Shown here piece after piece: positions 24,649 through 36,109 of a DNA stretch of 64,000 bases. The notes under the pieces were generated by a model. The model was not told the origin of the DNA. It saw nothing but the letters and a program-made list of their open reading frames with translations, and did not search any database. Where the stretch lies: positions 211,389 through 275,388 of the forward strand of contig NMRA01000112.1 of assembly GCA_002633005.1 (NCBI GenBank). The letters are read 5' to 3'. The translations under genes and the position numbers were made by a program. Source of the DNA: Phoronis australis (lineage: Eukaryota; Phoronida; Phoronidae). Numbering within the stretch: the first letter of the stretch is position 1; each line of letters starts with the position of its first letter.

Positions 24649-24892
24649 GGGGCTCGTTCCAAGCAAACTGTCTTAGCTAAGGCAAATCCTAAATTTTAAG
24701 ATTAAACTTAAAAATTTGTTTCAGATCCGTTTCAGGAAGAGAACTTATTAAGTTTGACTTAGTTTATGACTTAAGTTTTGTCTTAATTTTGACTAACTTG
24801 CCTGATGTGGAAGTTTCAAAGTTTGGAAGTTCATACAAATCTTAGACTTAAGTCAAAAATGAACTTCAGCCAGTTTCTTGGAACGGACTCCT
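24649..24892. mobile_element. MITE with CGTTCCAAG termini
   Basis: The left end GGGGCTCGTTCCAAGCAAAC matches the inverted right end GGAGTCCGTTCCAAGAAAC. The interior (about 245 bp) is AT-rich with palindromic CTTAAGTTT-type words. No target duplication was settled. Confidence 0.6.
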
Positions 24893-25027
24893 GTTTTAGA
24901 TGTAGGTCACACCAGTGAGCTTTATCTCATTGGGTCACGCGTCAGTTGCTCTCAGGTAATGTTATGGACTACAGCGATACCTTTGGGGTGAAATTGGGTT
25001 GCAGGCAAACGTTCCGTACTTGGTTTC

Positions 25028-25615
25028 CGTACCGTGTAACTCCGCAATTTCATTATTTGGCGCATGTGCCCATATGCGGAACACTGTTTATTTGCAAGTT
25101 TTTACTCAGATGTCCCGCATATAGGCGCATGCGCTTAATTTTCGTAATTAGGCGCAGCTAATGCTCCGGTTAAGGGCGCACACTAAATGCATCTCGGACA
25201 CAACGTGTGGCCTTAGTGACACTCTAGGTGAGTAGGCCTACTGGAGCAATCAAATTCTAAAAATAAAGTTTTAAAACTCATTACAAACTATATTTTCAAT
25301 GACTTAGGAATAAAATAACACTTGTTCAACTACCGTGGCGACTAGTCCCGGCAACTCTACCGTGTCTTAGTACTTGCTTTCTGTGTCCGAAGACAAAGTG
25401 ATCGACGTGGATTCGGAGTCCGAACAAGCAATACAGGCTCGTCGGCAGTATGTCAGAAAGTATTTGCACTATAATCCACTTGTAAACTAAGAGAATTTTT
25501 AAATCATTGAAGGTGCGCCTATATCCGGAGCACCATAGGCGCTTGTGCCCTAAGTCCCGCAATGACGAGTCACGGTTCCTCAATTAGACAAATGCGTCTA
25601 ATTGCGTGGCTATAC
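25028..25615. repeat. Possible degraded TIR element
   Basis: Ends GTACCGTGTAACTCCGCAATT-like (left) and TACCGTATAGCCACGCAATT (right, inverted) match at about 16 of 21 positions. Further GCGCCTAT/ATAGGCGC words are mirrored inside. The evidence is weak. Confidence 0.3.
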
Positions 25616-26352
25616 GGTATAAGTGTATAATAATAAATTGATAAAAATCACACCAGTACAGAGAAATGAAGGAAAAGCATAAAAAATAAAAGTACAAGAA
25701 AGTGCAAGTCACGGATAACATAAAAAGTCACAGACTTATTTCCTTTGCGGTCCGTAAAAATCAGAAACAAAATAAAAACCGAGGAAAGGCGAAAGATCAG
25801 CAGCAAACTATGCTTTTAGACTAGAAAAGGTTTAGTTGACGTTTGCATAACACAAAAAATATGAAGACATAATTTTGTAATGCCACTGTTGTTATCAAGT
25901 TTATAAAAGCCTATTCTCGTGTTCTCCACAGCAGAGAATTCAAACTGGACTAGGAATTTGCAAAATTCACACAGTTCGGAAATCCATGTCCATATTGGAG
26001 GAGTTCCTGTCTTAAAATCAATGCATTAAACTAGCAGGTACCAAATGTCCAAAATATTTCAAATGCATTGCGTTACTGGCTTACCAGAAAGGTACACGAA
26101 CTCAACTCGAACGATTCGGCTGGTCCTGAGACGAGACCCATGTAATGCTGTTCAAGCACCATGCATAAATTTTAAGGATGGTCTAATGACAACTAAATGA
26201 CTGCACCACTTCACCAGTTCTAAAAAAACAGATCGGAACCAGCTATGCTTTTGAATCTTTTTTGTGTCACAGTTTTTGCCAGTAGCCATGTTTTTCTCGT
26301 ATACTTTCAAAATTCATTGCTATATATACTTTCCCCCAAACTAATTGTATCG

Positions 26353-26670
26353 AATAGGGCCGCTCCGGATTACACGGCGATAGAACTCTCCTTTGTCTAA
26401 GAGATAAGAAAGCCTGTTACTTAGTTTTGTATAATATCAGGTACATTTTCGTGTCTCTCATTGATGTCGGGAAGGCGGAGAATTTCAGTTCACGCGCGGG
26501 TATTTGTCCAGTTTATCCAATTTTTTCTCGTTCGAGTTGCAGCCCACAACACAGCAGTAATACTTCATTGGCATTGGAAGGACGAATAGACCAATTTTGT
26601 AAAGAACCTGACAACAACAAATAACATGCAAAACTCTAGTGCCACCATAGATAGTCTATGGCCCTATTGC
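26353..26670. mobile_element. CCGGATTACA MITE, copy 1
   Basis: From AATAGGGCCGCTCCGGATTA on, about 280 bp match the copy split across 61334-62521. Shared words include TCTCA-TGATGT-GGGAAGG, GAGTTGCAGCCCACA and CAGCAGTAATAC. The right end differs from copy 2 and carries an inverted GGCCCTATT after a CCATAGATAGTCTATGG hairpin. Confidence 0.65.
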
Positions 26671-26908
26671 CGGTAACGACGAAAATGAACTAAATTTCGC
26701 AAAACAATTTGAATTGCATGTTAATTAAATTTGTCCTATTGATGACGTTTCACAACAAAACCAAGGAAACTTAGTCTGAATAAATCGTTCATGTTTCTAT
26801 TTTATATATTACTTATTCATTGTCCCTTGCGTTCTAATTTGGATCTCCTGTGTATATTGAAAGTCAACCAGTTGTAAGTGGCTTCGTGACCATTATTTAT
26901 CCTGGGGC

Positions 26909-26916
26909 TATAAAAT
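26909..26916 (+). promoter_or_regulatory. TATA box of the secreted-peptide gene
   Basis: TATAAAAT lies about 30 bases before the likely transcription start near 26940. It precedes a short leader exon with a consensus donor. The order TATA, leader, CAG/GTGAGT is what assigns it. Confidence 0.55.
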
Positions 26917-26939
26917 AAGTCAAGCATGTAAGGACACGC

Positions 26940-27001
26940 GTTCACCTTGGCAGTTGTCACAGGACTTCAAATCTTTGTAGAAGCGCAGAAAGTCAAGTCA
27001 G
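26940..27001 (+). other. Non-coding first exon of the secreted-peptide gene
   Basis: A leader of about 62 bases without an ATG ends AAGTCAG at 27001 and is followed by a consensus GTGAGTACC donor. The start is estimated from TATA spacing. Confidence 0.5.
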
Positions 27002-28875
27002 GTGAGTACCATCTGTATGACAAGTGATCTACAACATGCTCGCAAGATGAAAGTTAGTGTCACGCTATGTCTAAAATAAGCAGACATTTAAAAGGATTTA
27101 CTAACAGACGTTAATTTAAGTGATTTCCAAATTTAGAATTGATAAACACAGGAATGACTTAAATTTGTAAATGGACCACGATTTTTATTTCCTGTATATA
27201 AATGGTTCTCGTCAACTCGTGAATTTTTTCAACAGCGGGCAGCCTTTTTCGTGAAATGGGGGAAATCGCAAGGTAGTGACAAACTTCTCTTAGATTCATT
27301 TTTGCTGGACGCAGTGCAGTCCCCAGCTCAATACTGTTGTACTATGCCTTGTAAAATCTGACACTTGTTTTTTTCACACTTAAGGTGCCCACATACAGGG
27401 TAACCGATTTTCCTCACCTACGAACCGTTACCATTAATTACCACACTCCTTTTTAGCAAATACAACTCTTTTGTTACAAACAGTATTTCCCTTCTAAAGC
27501 AATACTTTTATGAACATTTTTCATTCCTGCTACCGTTGTGTTCTCCAAGTCTGTTGCTTTGTCATATTTTTGTTGTTGTTTTTTTTTTTGTTCTTTTCTT
27601 GTTTTTTTCTTTGTTCGCACGTTACAGGTCACATTTCTTATCCGGTCAGCGTAGAATTATCATATGACGTGTCTCGTGAAATCTGGAGCAAGAGGTTGCT
27701 GTCGGTGGATATTTTCCACAATTATGGTTTGCAGACCTGTAGCTCCGTTATCTCTGAAGGGATTTTTACGACTTTTTATGTATAGAGCGTTTTACGGGCT
27801 ATCGGAAATATGCCATTTCTTTTTCTCTAGGACATATCGTTACTGAGTTACTCGAGAGTTTCCGATAACTGCACTCCAATTATTTATCTTTTGCCGTATC
27901 TTCGGCTTCCCTTGACGGACGTGTTTGAAATTTGGTATGTGGATAGTTATTCGAGGTTTTTTGATTCGATGATTGCTGTTATTGACTGAGTCCTTAATGG
28001 ACTTTTTATGTCTTATTATTTACTGTACGTTGGTCGATGTAACAAGCGATGGGGTCGTAGTTGTTCATGTTCTTGGTTTCGCCATCGACCGCACCTTTAA
28101 ATTCTATTATTCGATTTCACCAAAGTATCTCTCTTCAGATCTTCAGAGTGCTTTCATTAAACTTCTTTTTGCTGTTAGGTCTTCCTATGTATTTCATTTC
28201 AAAAGACAACGACCTGTAGCATTTCGCTCATGCACTGGACTCAGTCGCTTAATTCACAAGGGTAGGTCAATAATTAAGATGCTGGTGCCCGGTTTGTAAA
28301 GCAATTAAACTATAAAAAGAATTTGAAATAACACAGTTCACTCAGCGTATATAAAAAAAACATTATGTGAGACACTGCGTTTTGGCAATGTGGCTGCTCG
28401 TAGTAAAGGCACCCTAAGTTGTGGACGGACGAGCTCACCCCCTGAGCGGAATGCTGTTATAGATATATTGAATACTTTTACCCTCAAAATTGCTCCGAGG
28501 TCTGCTCGACCAAAATGCAAAATTTGACAGTTATTATATGGGCTCGATTACTTCGTTCCTTGTCACCTACTCCGTGTCAACTTTTGTAGTGAAAACGGAA
28601 CTTAACCAGAGCAACTGATCGAGTACAACTCGCTCTTCCTTCCACACCGGCGTCAAAAATGGCCGCCACGGTGTCACACACTTGCACCCGATCAGAAGTT
28701 CCGTGATTTTTTTTTTTTAATTGTTTATTGTGTTAATTCTTCCGTGACAGCTGTCTCTCGTGTAAATGCAACTTATGTCACTTGCAGGGCTTTGATTTTT
28801 TGTCAGATGCGATTAATTATCTGATCCCAGCAAAGTGCTTTTATACTCCAACCAGCACTCTTGAGTTTTACAGGT

Positions 28876-29064
28876 ATGTCGAAGGTCGTGTTATTTCTGC
28901 TGTTGGTCTTCTTAACGACGAGATGCGTTATTACGCAGCGTCCGTCCCCTGGTGTCTGGGAGAAAAAACCTACGTGTAAAAATGGCCAGTGCTACCTTTG
29001 CTTCATTGCTGAAGACGGATCTCACAAACCATGTTACAGAGTTCCTTACAGAGTTTACAAAAGG
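28876..29064 (+). CDS. Secreted-peptide gene, coding exon A
   Basis: The exon encodes the signal peptide and the first four mature cysteines. Spacing C-x4-C-x2-C-x10-C. An intact stop lies just past the donor, so an unspliced short form is possible. Confidence 0.6.
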
Positions 29065-29632
29065 GTATGAAATTCAGAAGTAGTGTCAATCGCGGGGCCA
29101 CAAAAGACTTGCCACACAACAAAACTCTCGTTACGAAATGAAAACTCTTGTCACACCCCATATATAACTCATTTACGGCAAAAAGTCGTACCAAGAAATA
29201 AAGAGGCCTGTGGTGACTGAGTTGTAATGGGGGTCAGACATTTTCGTGGCAATGGTTCTCTGCGCGTGGTAAGATCTTTGTGGTGCGTGATAAATGTTTG
29301 TGGAGAGCAGTGAAAGTTTTGTTCCATTGCTAAAAGTTATGTAGTTATGTATTCTTCCGCTACACCACTAAGTACAAACACTTCATACTATGTGAACATT
29401 TGTTGATGACAGTGTGTGCGTGATCTGATACTGATTGGCTTGTAGGGCAAGTTCAATATCCTCTTGTAGTATTTATAAGCTTGCTCGACCTGAAACAGAA
29501 AAAATTATTCCAATTTTTCCTGTTTCATAAATTTAATAATATACAATTAGCAATTCCACGCTTTCATTTTAGACCTGGGAAGATTGCCCATCATGTCGAC
29601 AGATTTTTAAGTTGGTACGTAGAACATTTTAA
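28876..29632 (+). CDS. Small secreted cysteine-rich peptide, two coding exons
   Basis: Exon A starts after TTTTACAG at 28873 (an upstream acceptor ending at 28786 is an alternative). Its ATG is 28876 with G at -3. Residues 1-21 are a signal peptide: basic SK, then VVLFLLLVFL. A mature part follows with Cys at 34, 39, 42 and 53 and basic ends. A donor AGG/GTATGA after 29064 keeps phase 0 and joins a TTTCATTTTAG acceptor. Exon B (29573-29632) adds 19 residues with a Cys-Pro-Ser-Cys pair (68, 71) and a TAA. The spliced product is 82 residues with six mature cysteines. If the donor is not used, a TGA at 29068-29070 gives 64 residues with four. No family is recognised; candidates are a secreted effector, hormone-like peptide or small matrix protein. 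An AATAAA lies at 29882. Confidence 0.55.
29573..29632 (+). CDS. Secreted-peptide gene, candidate coding exon B
   Basis: It follows a good pyrimidine tract and AG. In phase 0 it reads a short basic C-terminus with Cys-x2-Cys and ends at TAA 29630-29632. An even cysteine count supports the join, but transcript evidence is lacking. Confidence 0.4.
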   Translation, partial: TWEDCPSCRQIFKLVRRTF

Positions 29633-29889
29633 ATGCCATTCCATTCGTACTGTTGCACGTGAATGATTGTAAAACCATCAAAATATCCTTTACACAATGA
29701 ATTGTGGTCTTAGTTCCTCATACTCTGGGAATGTGTACATTGCACAGGTGTCGCTTAGGACTCGAGTTGTCGCCGCACCAACGTGTAAGAAGTGCGGGCT
29801 TGCGAATATGGCATGCAGTGGTTTGCTCTCTGTTGCCTCAATTTTTGAACTTCCTGTCGCAAGATTTTCCACATTTGAAGTAATAAAAT

Positions 29890-31800
29890 GGTCTCCTAAC
29901 AGTGACAACAATTAAGGTGGGGCCTCTGATTTATGCGGGGCCCTTAGCTGTGGCTTAGTTTTAGGCATAATCAAGCACTCACTGAAGAAAACAAGTTTTT
30001 CTTCTATACCATGTTTTCAGTTCAAAGTTTGATAATTCATAAATTGTCATTTAATTCTCTTTCCCTTCAAATGAAAATGTATAGGTTTTTACAATAAGCA
30101 AAACAATGAAAAATGACGACACAAAGTGGTTTGAATTCATTGTCAGCATCGTCGGTTGCCAGTGTTAGGAGTCTCGTGTTCAAACCTACGAAATGTGGGC
30201 TTCATCGCAGGCTGAGATTGGTTTCTGAGCAGAAGAAATGGAGACATTTTAATAATATGAACAGAGGCTGCTTAATTTCTCATAGATACATACATATGTG
30301 GCATATTGCATGCGCGTTCATACACGACATTCGGTTCCTATTCGTCTTACATGTTCCTGCTGCAATAGAATAATACCAAGTGGCCAATGTCCATCCGTTC
30401 ACACTGCCACCGACTTCTTGTAGTGGGACAATATCAGGTACCCTTGCACTATCCGTTCATCGTTCCTCTGTGCCGGTTCTGGTGCTGGGTTTCTATGATA
30501 TTGTGATCAGTGACAGATTCATATTTTTATGGGGCATGACGTCAGTACCAGCCATCATGGAGACCCCTACATGGCGACGAGCAACAGTTGTCTCTCTGAG
30601 CTTGAAACTAACCCCACTCGTCCCAAAATCCTCCCCCGGTTGCAATTAATTCCAACCTGTCTTTCGTTCGCCGCCATACCTCTCAGCCTCCTAACGCCAC
30701 CGCTCCACGCCCCCTCGGTTGCCACTGATTCCTCAGTGTCTCACGGTCTCCCACAAATTGCATCTTCCATTTTGCAGCGCTGTACCGTATGATGCATTGC
30801 CTGGTCCATCTTGCTGCAAGGTGGAATCCCTGTTCATTGTGTAAATTAATTTAATGGGAAATTAAGTTAAGCATAGTGGCAACTTCGGCGTTGAGACATC
30901 TCGATTTAAAGCCTATACATCGAGTTTCTAGCTGAAAAAAGCACCGTTTTAACCGATCTTTTTGTAATCTTGACATTAAGTTCCCGAAATCTTACTAAAA
31001 TGAGAATATCGTATACCATATTAATTCTGCATTTTAATCCTATGTTGCTTGGATACATTGTGTGTTTATATCTATGCTAGTAATGGTTGTGTCAAATATA
31101 GATGGCTTATTGTTTTGAACTCACTAGCTCAGTGTTCATAGATCAGTAAAGCATTTTTCTGTGCATGAACTTAGAATTGCACTTACTACAGTTAATAAAA
31201 TTTTCTGTTTCAGATTTCTGGTCTAGAAAAGGAGTAAATACATGTAAAATTTAAAGAAGAGGACGAGGACACGAACTAGAGACGCGGACAATCCGAATAA
31301 CGGCAGTGAACTTGAATTACACCCAGTAGTCCATAATTTATGAAATACAGTTTGATGAATTATTAAATAAACCAAAATAGTATTTTTGTTTTTGTCGCCA
31401 ACAAGCATGGATAATTCATGAAATACCTGGTGGCTGATCTAAGAGGTATTTGGGCATAGAGCGCTACAGAGCAGATGTGCACAAGTCAGAGGCGGATCTG
31501 TGCCAGTTTTATGGACCACACTACACTACTCATGCTAGTTGATAACCTTGTGGACCAAAAAACAACGCCTACGGCCATTGCGACTATTTGTTATCCTTTG
31601 GACATGATGGTCTGCTCTCCTCTCTAATTCTAAATTTTTTGTTGTGCGAGCGGACGGGTTATGTATTGAGGAGGGGTTAAACCCATTCAACCCCTGTAGA
31701 TCCGCCACTGACCTTGCGCGAAGTGAACACTCGAAAAATATTATAATTTAAAAAGTTTGCAAAAGTGGAAGACGTGCGAGGGTGATTTACATATATGGGG
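29890..31800. other. Gene-poor stretch with a GC-richer patch
   Basis: Bases 30400-30800 are GC-richer. The plus strand has an 87-codon ATG frame (30529-30792), rich in Ser, Pro and Leu and unlike any family I know. The minus strand has a GTATGGCGGCGAAC start-like motif. Either could be a chance feature or a promoter region. Confidence 0.25.
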
Positions 31801-31809
31801 GGGGGGGGG

Positions 31810-31857
31810 NNNNNNNNNNNNNNNNNNNNNNNNNNNNNNNNNNNNNNNNNNNNNNNN
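31810..31857. other. Assembly gap (48 N)
   Basis: Forty-eight undetermined bases directly follow a G run (31797-31809). ORFs across it are not real evidence of coding. Confidence 0.95.
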
Positions 31858-31859
31858 TC

Positions 31860-32990
31860 GTTGCAACTCATGACAGCACGCGCTGACATCTGTCACAAGA
31901 ATTATGTAACAGAATAAGTAAAAGACACGAAACACAAAAGTTACTTTCATGCCGTTTTATTTTTTTAATTTTCAAGGCTTCCATAAGTGTCAGGGGTTTC
32001 TCGGGCTGAGGTCATAGGAGTGTAATGTGAACATACTCCCCATGGTGGCAGTCCGTTGTCACATTTTTGCACCCCTCGAAAGCCAACATTCCCGGCTATC
32101 CCATTGTCTCTATCTTTCACGCTAGTTTTACCAATAGGTAGCATTGGCTACGAGGCGAGGCGCTTACGTAATTAGTATGGGACTCTAAGCTCTCACTTGA
32201 ACCAGCGTCTCAGTTCTGTCCTAACCAACTTTTCATAGTGGTCACTGTTATAAAATTGCTCTAGTGTCCTTATTAAGATTAGAAATGATTTCTGGGCTAA
32301 GAAGAAATGACAATTATCCACTGGTTCAAACTCTGGCTAACAAGGTCTGAAATCTGAGCTTCAAACGAGGCTAGTGAAGGTCTGTTCAAGTTATTTTCAG
32401 CCGTCGAAGCACTATGGCCACCAAGGGAACTCTGGTCGTTTTATTTCAAAAACAGAAAACAGAAAATGGCGTTGACGGCACAAAAACGCCATTGAAAAAA
32501 GTCGCTTTTAAAGTACAGAACATCATATCTAAGAACTGTCTGGTCCTATTTTTATGAACTTTAACATGCTTCATGCACTGTTTTCCAAAACACTGTTAGG
32601 AATTAAAACTACAGTTTTGTAGATTTTTGGCTCATAAATACAGACTCATCGATAACGTTCTACAGAACACGGATGGTTTAATAACGGCGGGATAATCCGG
32701 CATTGCTTGCCACACGGAGTCAGAATTTGGTCACAGGTTACCATACAGACACGAAAGCATCTAGCACAAAACACTACACTAGAAACTTGGGTTCCGTCCG
32801 TTTCAGTTTATTCGAAGAACTGACGCGGGTTTTGAAAACGATACCAAACCCTGTTTTGATGATTTAAGCCAATCTTCTGGCGTCCCATTTGGATAATAAA
32901 ATCAGGATTCAACTAAAAACTCACACTTTCTTTGTCACAGACTTATAGGATAACATAGCACTTGGTGAAATGGTCTCTCCCTAGCTCTAC
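31860..32990. other. Gene-poor stretch with one small ORF
   Basis: The only notable item is ACTATGGCC at 32414, a strong initiation context. It opens 47 codons, Lys-rich in the first 36 residues, to TGA at 32557, just after a TTATTTTCAG acceptor-like site. Another frame over the same bases is also open, so coding status is uncertain. Confidence 0.25.
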
Positions 32991-32999
32991 AGCTGCCTC

Positions 33000-33165
33000 G
33001 GAACTCGCTCGTAAAGCGTAAGTCACGCTTGCCCATTTAGCAGGGTTTTCTAAGAAATTTTCAAATTTTGTTAGATTAAGGGTTGTCGATGGTTTCTGAC
33101 CATTATTTTTTCAGTCGACTAAATGGGCTAAGCGACAACTTACGCATTGTGCTAGTTACGCAATG
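33000..33165. repeat. Imperfect inverted-repeat element
   Basis: The left arm GCGTAAGTCACGCTTGCCCA continues to TTTAG. It is mirrored on the right by TAAATGGGCTAAGCGACAAC and TTACGC. Arms are about 40 bp around an AT-rich centre. Confidence 0.5.
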
Positions 33166-33169
33166 GTAT

Positions 33170-34815
33170 CAGGTGCATCTGTGTTCACAAGTTCCAAGTC
33201 TGTGTGAACCGGACTTAACGACCACGACTACTAAAGAGTCGCACTAAACAGTGCCACGTGATTTATATTTCATGGCATTATCCATGTGAAAACAGAAATG
33301 ACGCTGACTTCGATCTCGCCATTAAACACAATTTACAATGCCTGTGATTTTAGCCCCACTTCTTTACAATTTTCAAAAATTAAATCATTCTTTATCATTA
33401 TAGGGAGACCTTTGAACAGTTGAAGTGAGTTTGCTTTTGGCCGCACCAAGACTTTGTCTTCCTTCTTGTGGCATCGAATGAGTGAACTGGCTTTAAAACA
33501 GTTTAAGACGAAACGGAAAAATATCAAGACACTTGTTGAGTGTAAATTTCATGTTGATCCGATAAGATTTGCGATCTGTGTAGCGCATGCGAACAAACAA
33601 ACAAACAAACATGTGACTACACTGACAAAAATGATTTTATGACAAAGCAACATGGTCGGAGGAATTTCATTTCACCATTTAAAAATTAAGAAGTATATTG
33701 AAATGTCTTGACACAGGCCGGAACGCCTGCATTTATCACGAACTTTGTGTTGTAGCCATTTAAACTTGCCGCATTTACTAAGAACAGTCCATTATATGTA
33801 GTGGTATGGTTATGCATAATATTCGTAAATTAATTTTCGATCCACTTCTACGATGTCATAAACTTTCGCACATGTAGAACTTTTGAATACGTTTCGCAAT
33901 ATATTCAGACGTGAGTATAAAGTAACCCCGTTGCACTAATTTATTCCGTGTTGATTTCAATACCTCCCTATTTTACTTGGGCCGTTCTTCCGCCTTTCTG
34001 TCGCCCTTTTTGATGACGTCACCACTTTGAGGCGCACTTCTAAGCCGAATTACAGAACTTAATAATTTCTTTGTAGAGAAATTGAATGTAATAATATTTA
34101 TAAATAAAACTATTTTATTCATAGACGACTTATAAAATGGTTTTTAACAATAACTTCTCATTTTTAGTGACAAAACATATTTATTTACACCTAAACTCTT
34201 TTGCGGAAGGATATCCGGATTTATTTTCAGTAGTTCATTTGGCCGTCAGAGTGTCGCCACTGTGAATAGACGAGTTGTTCTCGAGGAGTCTTGGTTCAAG
34301 AAACTGACGATTTCCATTTATTTCAAAACATCTTCAAGTTTCTTCAATTCTGTTTTTACGTACCGGTAAACAGAAGAAAGGTCACTAACTGACGAAATCC
34401 AGAAGCCATAAACTGAGGTAAATTTAGGCGATTAGTAGACACTTTACTTTCTAATCGAATGAAGTGACGGCTGGATTTGGAAAGTGTTGCGATTGTAAGC
34501 AGCCAGACATTTCGGCACCGCAAATCTGTCGAGCATTTCACTGGGGTTATAAAGACAACGTGATATTAGCTACGTTAGTTGGTGTAAGTTGATTAAGATA
34601 GGTGCTTGGTTTATAGCCAAATCGTTCTTCTTTACCGGTATTTGGTCAAATTCAATTAACTTCCGGTTTGATTTCTGATTTCTGTTCACTCTCACGACAC
34701 TCTGTGCTCTACTTCCATGCTGCTTATTGCCTTAGAAAAGAGTTGTATGGTTGAAAAGGGGGTTAACCGAAAAGGGATATTGAATTTTGAAGTCATTCTT
34801 AACACTAGATGGTGT
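33170..34815. other. Gene-poor stretch
   Basis: Nothing recognised apart from a short ACAA microsatellite at about 33595-33611 and a CRE-type TGACGTCA at 34012-34019. Confidence 0.45.
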
Positions 34816-34821
34816 TTCCAC

Positions 34822-34875
34822 ATTTGGTATTTTTTGATTTATAATTTCATACTTATAAATCAAAAAATACCAAAT
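34822..34875. repeat. Perfect 23-bp-arm hairpin
   Basis: Arms 34822-34844 and 34853-34875 are exact reverse complements around the 8-base loop TTTCATAC. The loop word plus flanks (ATTTCATACTT) recurs right after the second arm. It is AT-rich and unlike a terminator. Confidence 0.85.
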
Positions 34876-34947
34876 TTCATACTTTAATTCGTTTTGTTTC
34901 TGGCAGGGCTGCGTAGCATGTGTCGCTGTAAGTTATCTATACCAGCC

Positions 34948-35658
34948 CACAGGCGTCCTCAGCTTCCGGTCATACTACAAGGTATGACATTCGGGACTAG
35001 AAATTTCACAGGTGCTTCAATTCAGCTGTCTATGTCAAACACATAACTCAATACATTTACGCAAAACAGTTGTTCAACAAGCCATGAGCAATTGTTCTTT
35101 TTTCTAATACCATATATGGTGTCCTGGTCCAACGAATTCACAACAAATTTGTGGTCAAACCACAAAAATCTTCCCAAAAAGCCCATACATACTAACTCCC
35201 GTGTCCCACGCGAGTCGGTTCAACTACGGTACGGAATTATCTGATGAGTTACGGATAGACCGCAATTTCCGGTTCATGACGACAAGTTACGAGAAGGTCT
35301 GGGTAAGTGTGGAGTTATCAATGTCGTGATATTCCATGTCAAACTGGAAATTTCCATGGGACACGGGAGTTAGTATGCATGGGCTTTTGGGGAAGATTTT
35401 TGTGGTTTGACAGCTGATTTGTTGGGAACTTGCTGGAGCAGGACACCGTAAATGGTATTAGAAGTAAGAACAATTTCTCATGGTTTGTTGAACCTCTGTT
35501 TTGCATAAATTGAATGGCCCGGCTGAATTGAAGCGTCCGTGAAATTTCTAGTCACGAGTGTCGAACCTTGTAGTATATACATATACATATACATATATAT
35601 ATACATATATACATATATATAGTGTATTGGGGACGATCGGAAGCTGAGGACGCCTGTG
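34948..35658. mobile_element. Foldback element with long inverted arms
   Basis: Termini CACAGGCGTCCTCAGCTTCC are inverted at both ends, and similarity continues for most of each roughly 300-bp arm, including the shared CATACTAACTCCCGTGTCCC. Flanks carry a near-identical 8-9 bp direct repeat, TACCAGCCC at 34940 and TACCAACCC at 35659, read as the target duplication. No transposase is present. The size and duplication length fit a hAT- or Mutator-like non-autonomous element. Confidence 0.75.
35577..35622. repeat. AT/AC microsatellite
   Basis: ATACAT-type repeats lie in the right arm of the foldback element. They are absent from the left arm, so they expanded after insertion. Confidence 0.8.
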
Positions 35659-35939
35659 TACCAACCCAGGAAAATGTACAATTATCCTCGAAATTTACTT
35701 GCTAAGGCTCCAAAGTATTTAGCTAAAGACCCATTAGTGTTCTCCACAATCTGTTTTGCCGTGAGTAATTTGGCTCACCTGCATTCAGTTTGAAAATCAG
35801 CGCAACAATCTTTAAGTCCAATATTCTATCAGCACTCGCAGGAACTGGTGTCCTGTTAAGTCTCTTCAACTGGGTTCCGTAGATCAAAAAATCTTGTGTA
35901 AAAGTGAAGTGAATGTTTTGCTAGTATGCTCTGGAGTTT

Positions 35940-36100
35940 ACTAGTGTGGTGAATCTATAGTGAGTGTAGTAATACAAAGGTCTCTCATAATCACCGCCAA
36001 CGGTCAATTGCTCTTTGGTCGACTGGTTAGGATGCCTAACACTGAAGTAAGAGGTACCAGGCTCGAAACTGGGGACGAGGTCATTTTTCACCACACTAGT
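35940..36100. mobile_element. 161-bp TIR element with tRNA-like interior
   Basis: Perfect 14-bp terminal inverted repeats ACTAGTGTGGTGAA. Inside lie a TGGTCGACTGGTTAGGATGC stretch like a pol III A box and AGGCTCGAAACTGG like a B box/T arm. The acceptor stem does not pair, so it is not a functional tRNA. A further TTCACCACACTAG occurs at 36497. Confidence 0.5.
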
Positions 36101-36109
36101 GTACCCTAA

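Noticed and set aside
29690-29911. Minus-strand 73-codon frame
   Set aside because: Protein-like composition, but it starts from TTG, the opposite strand is equally open, and no splice partner was found.
31677-31889. Frames spanning the assembly gap
   Set aside because: Made of undetermined bases and a G run.
36010-36085. tRNA gene
   Set aside because: A- and B-box-like words are present but the acceptor stem does not pair and the T arm is imperfect; treated as part of a TIR element.
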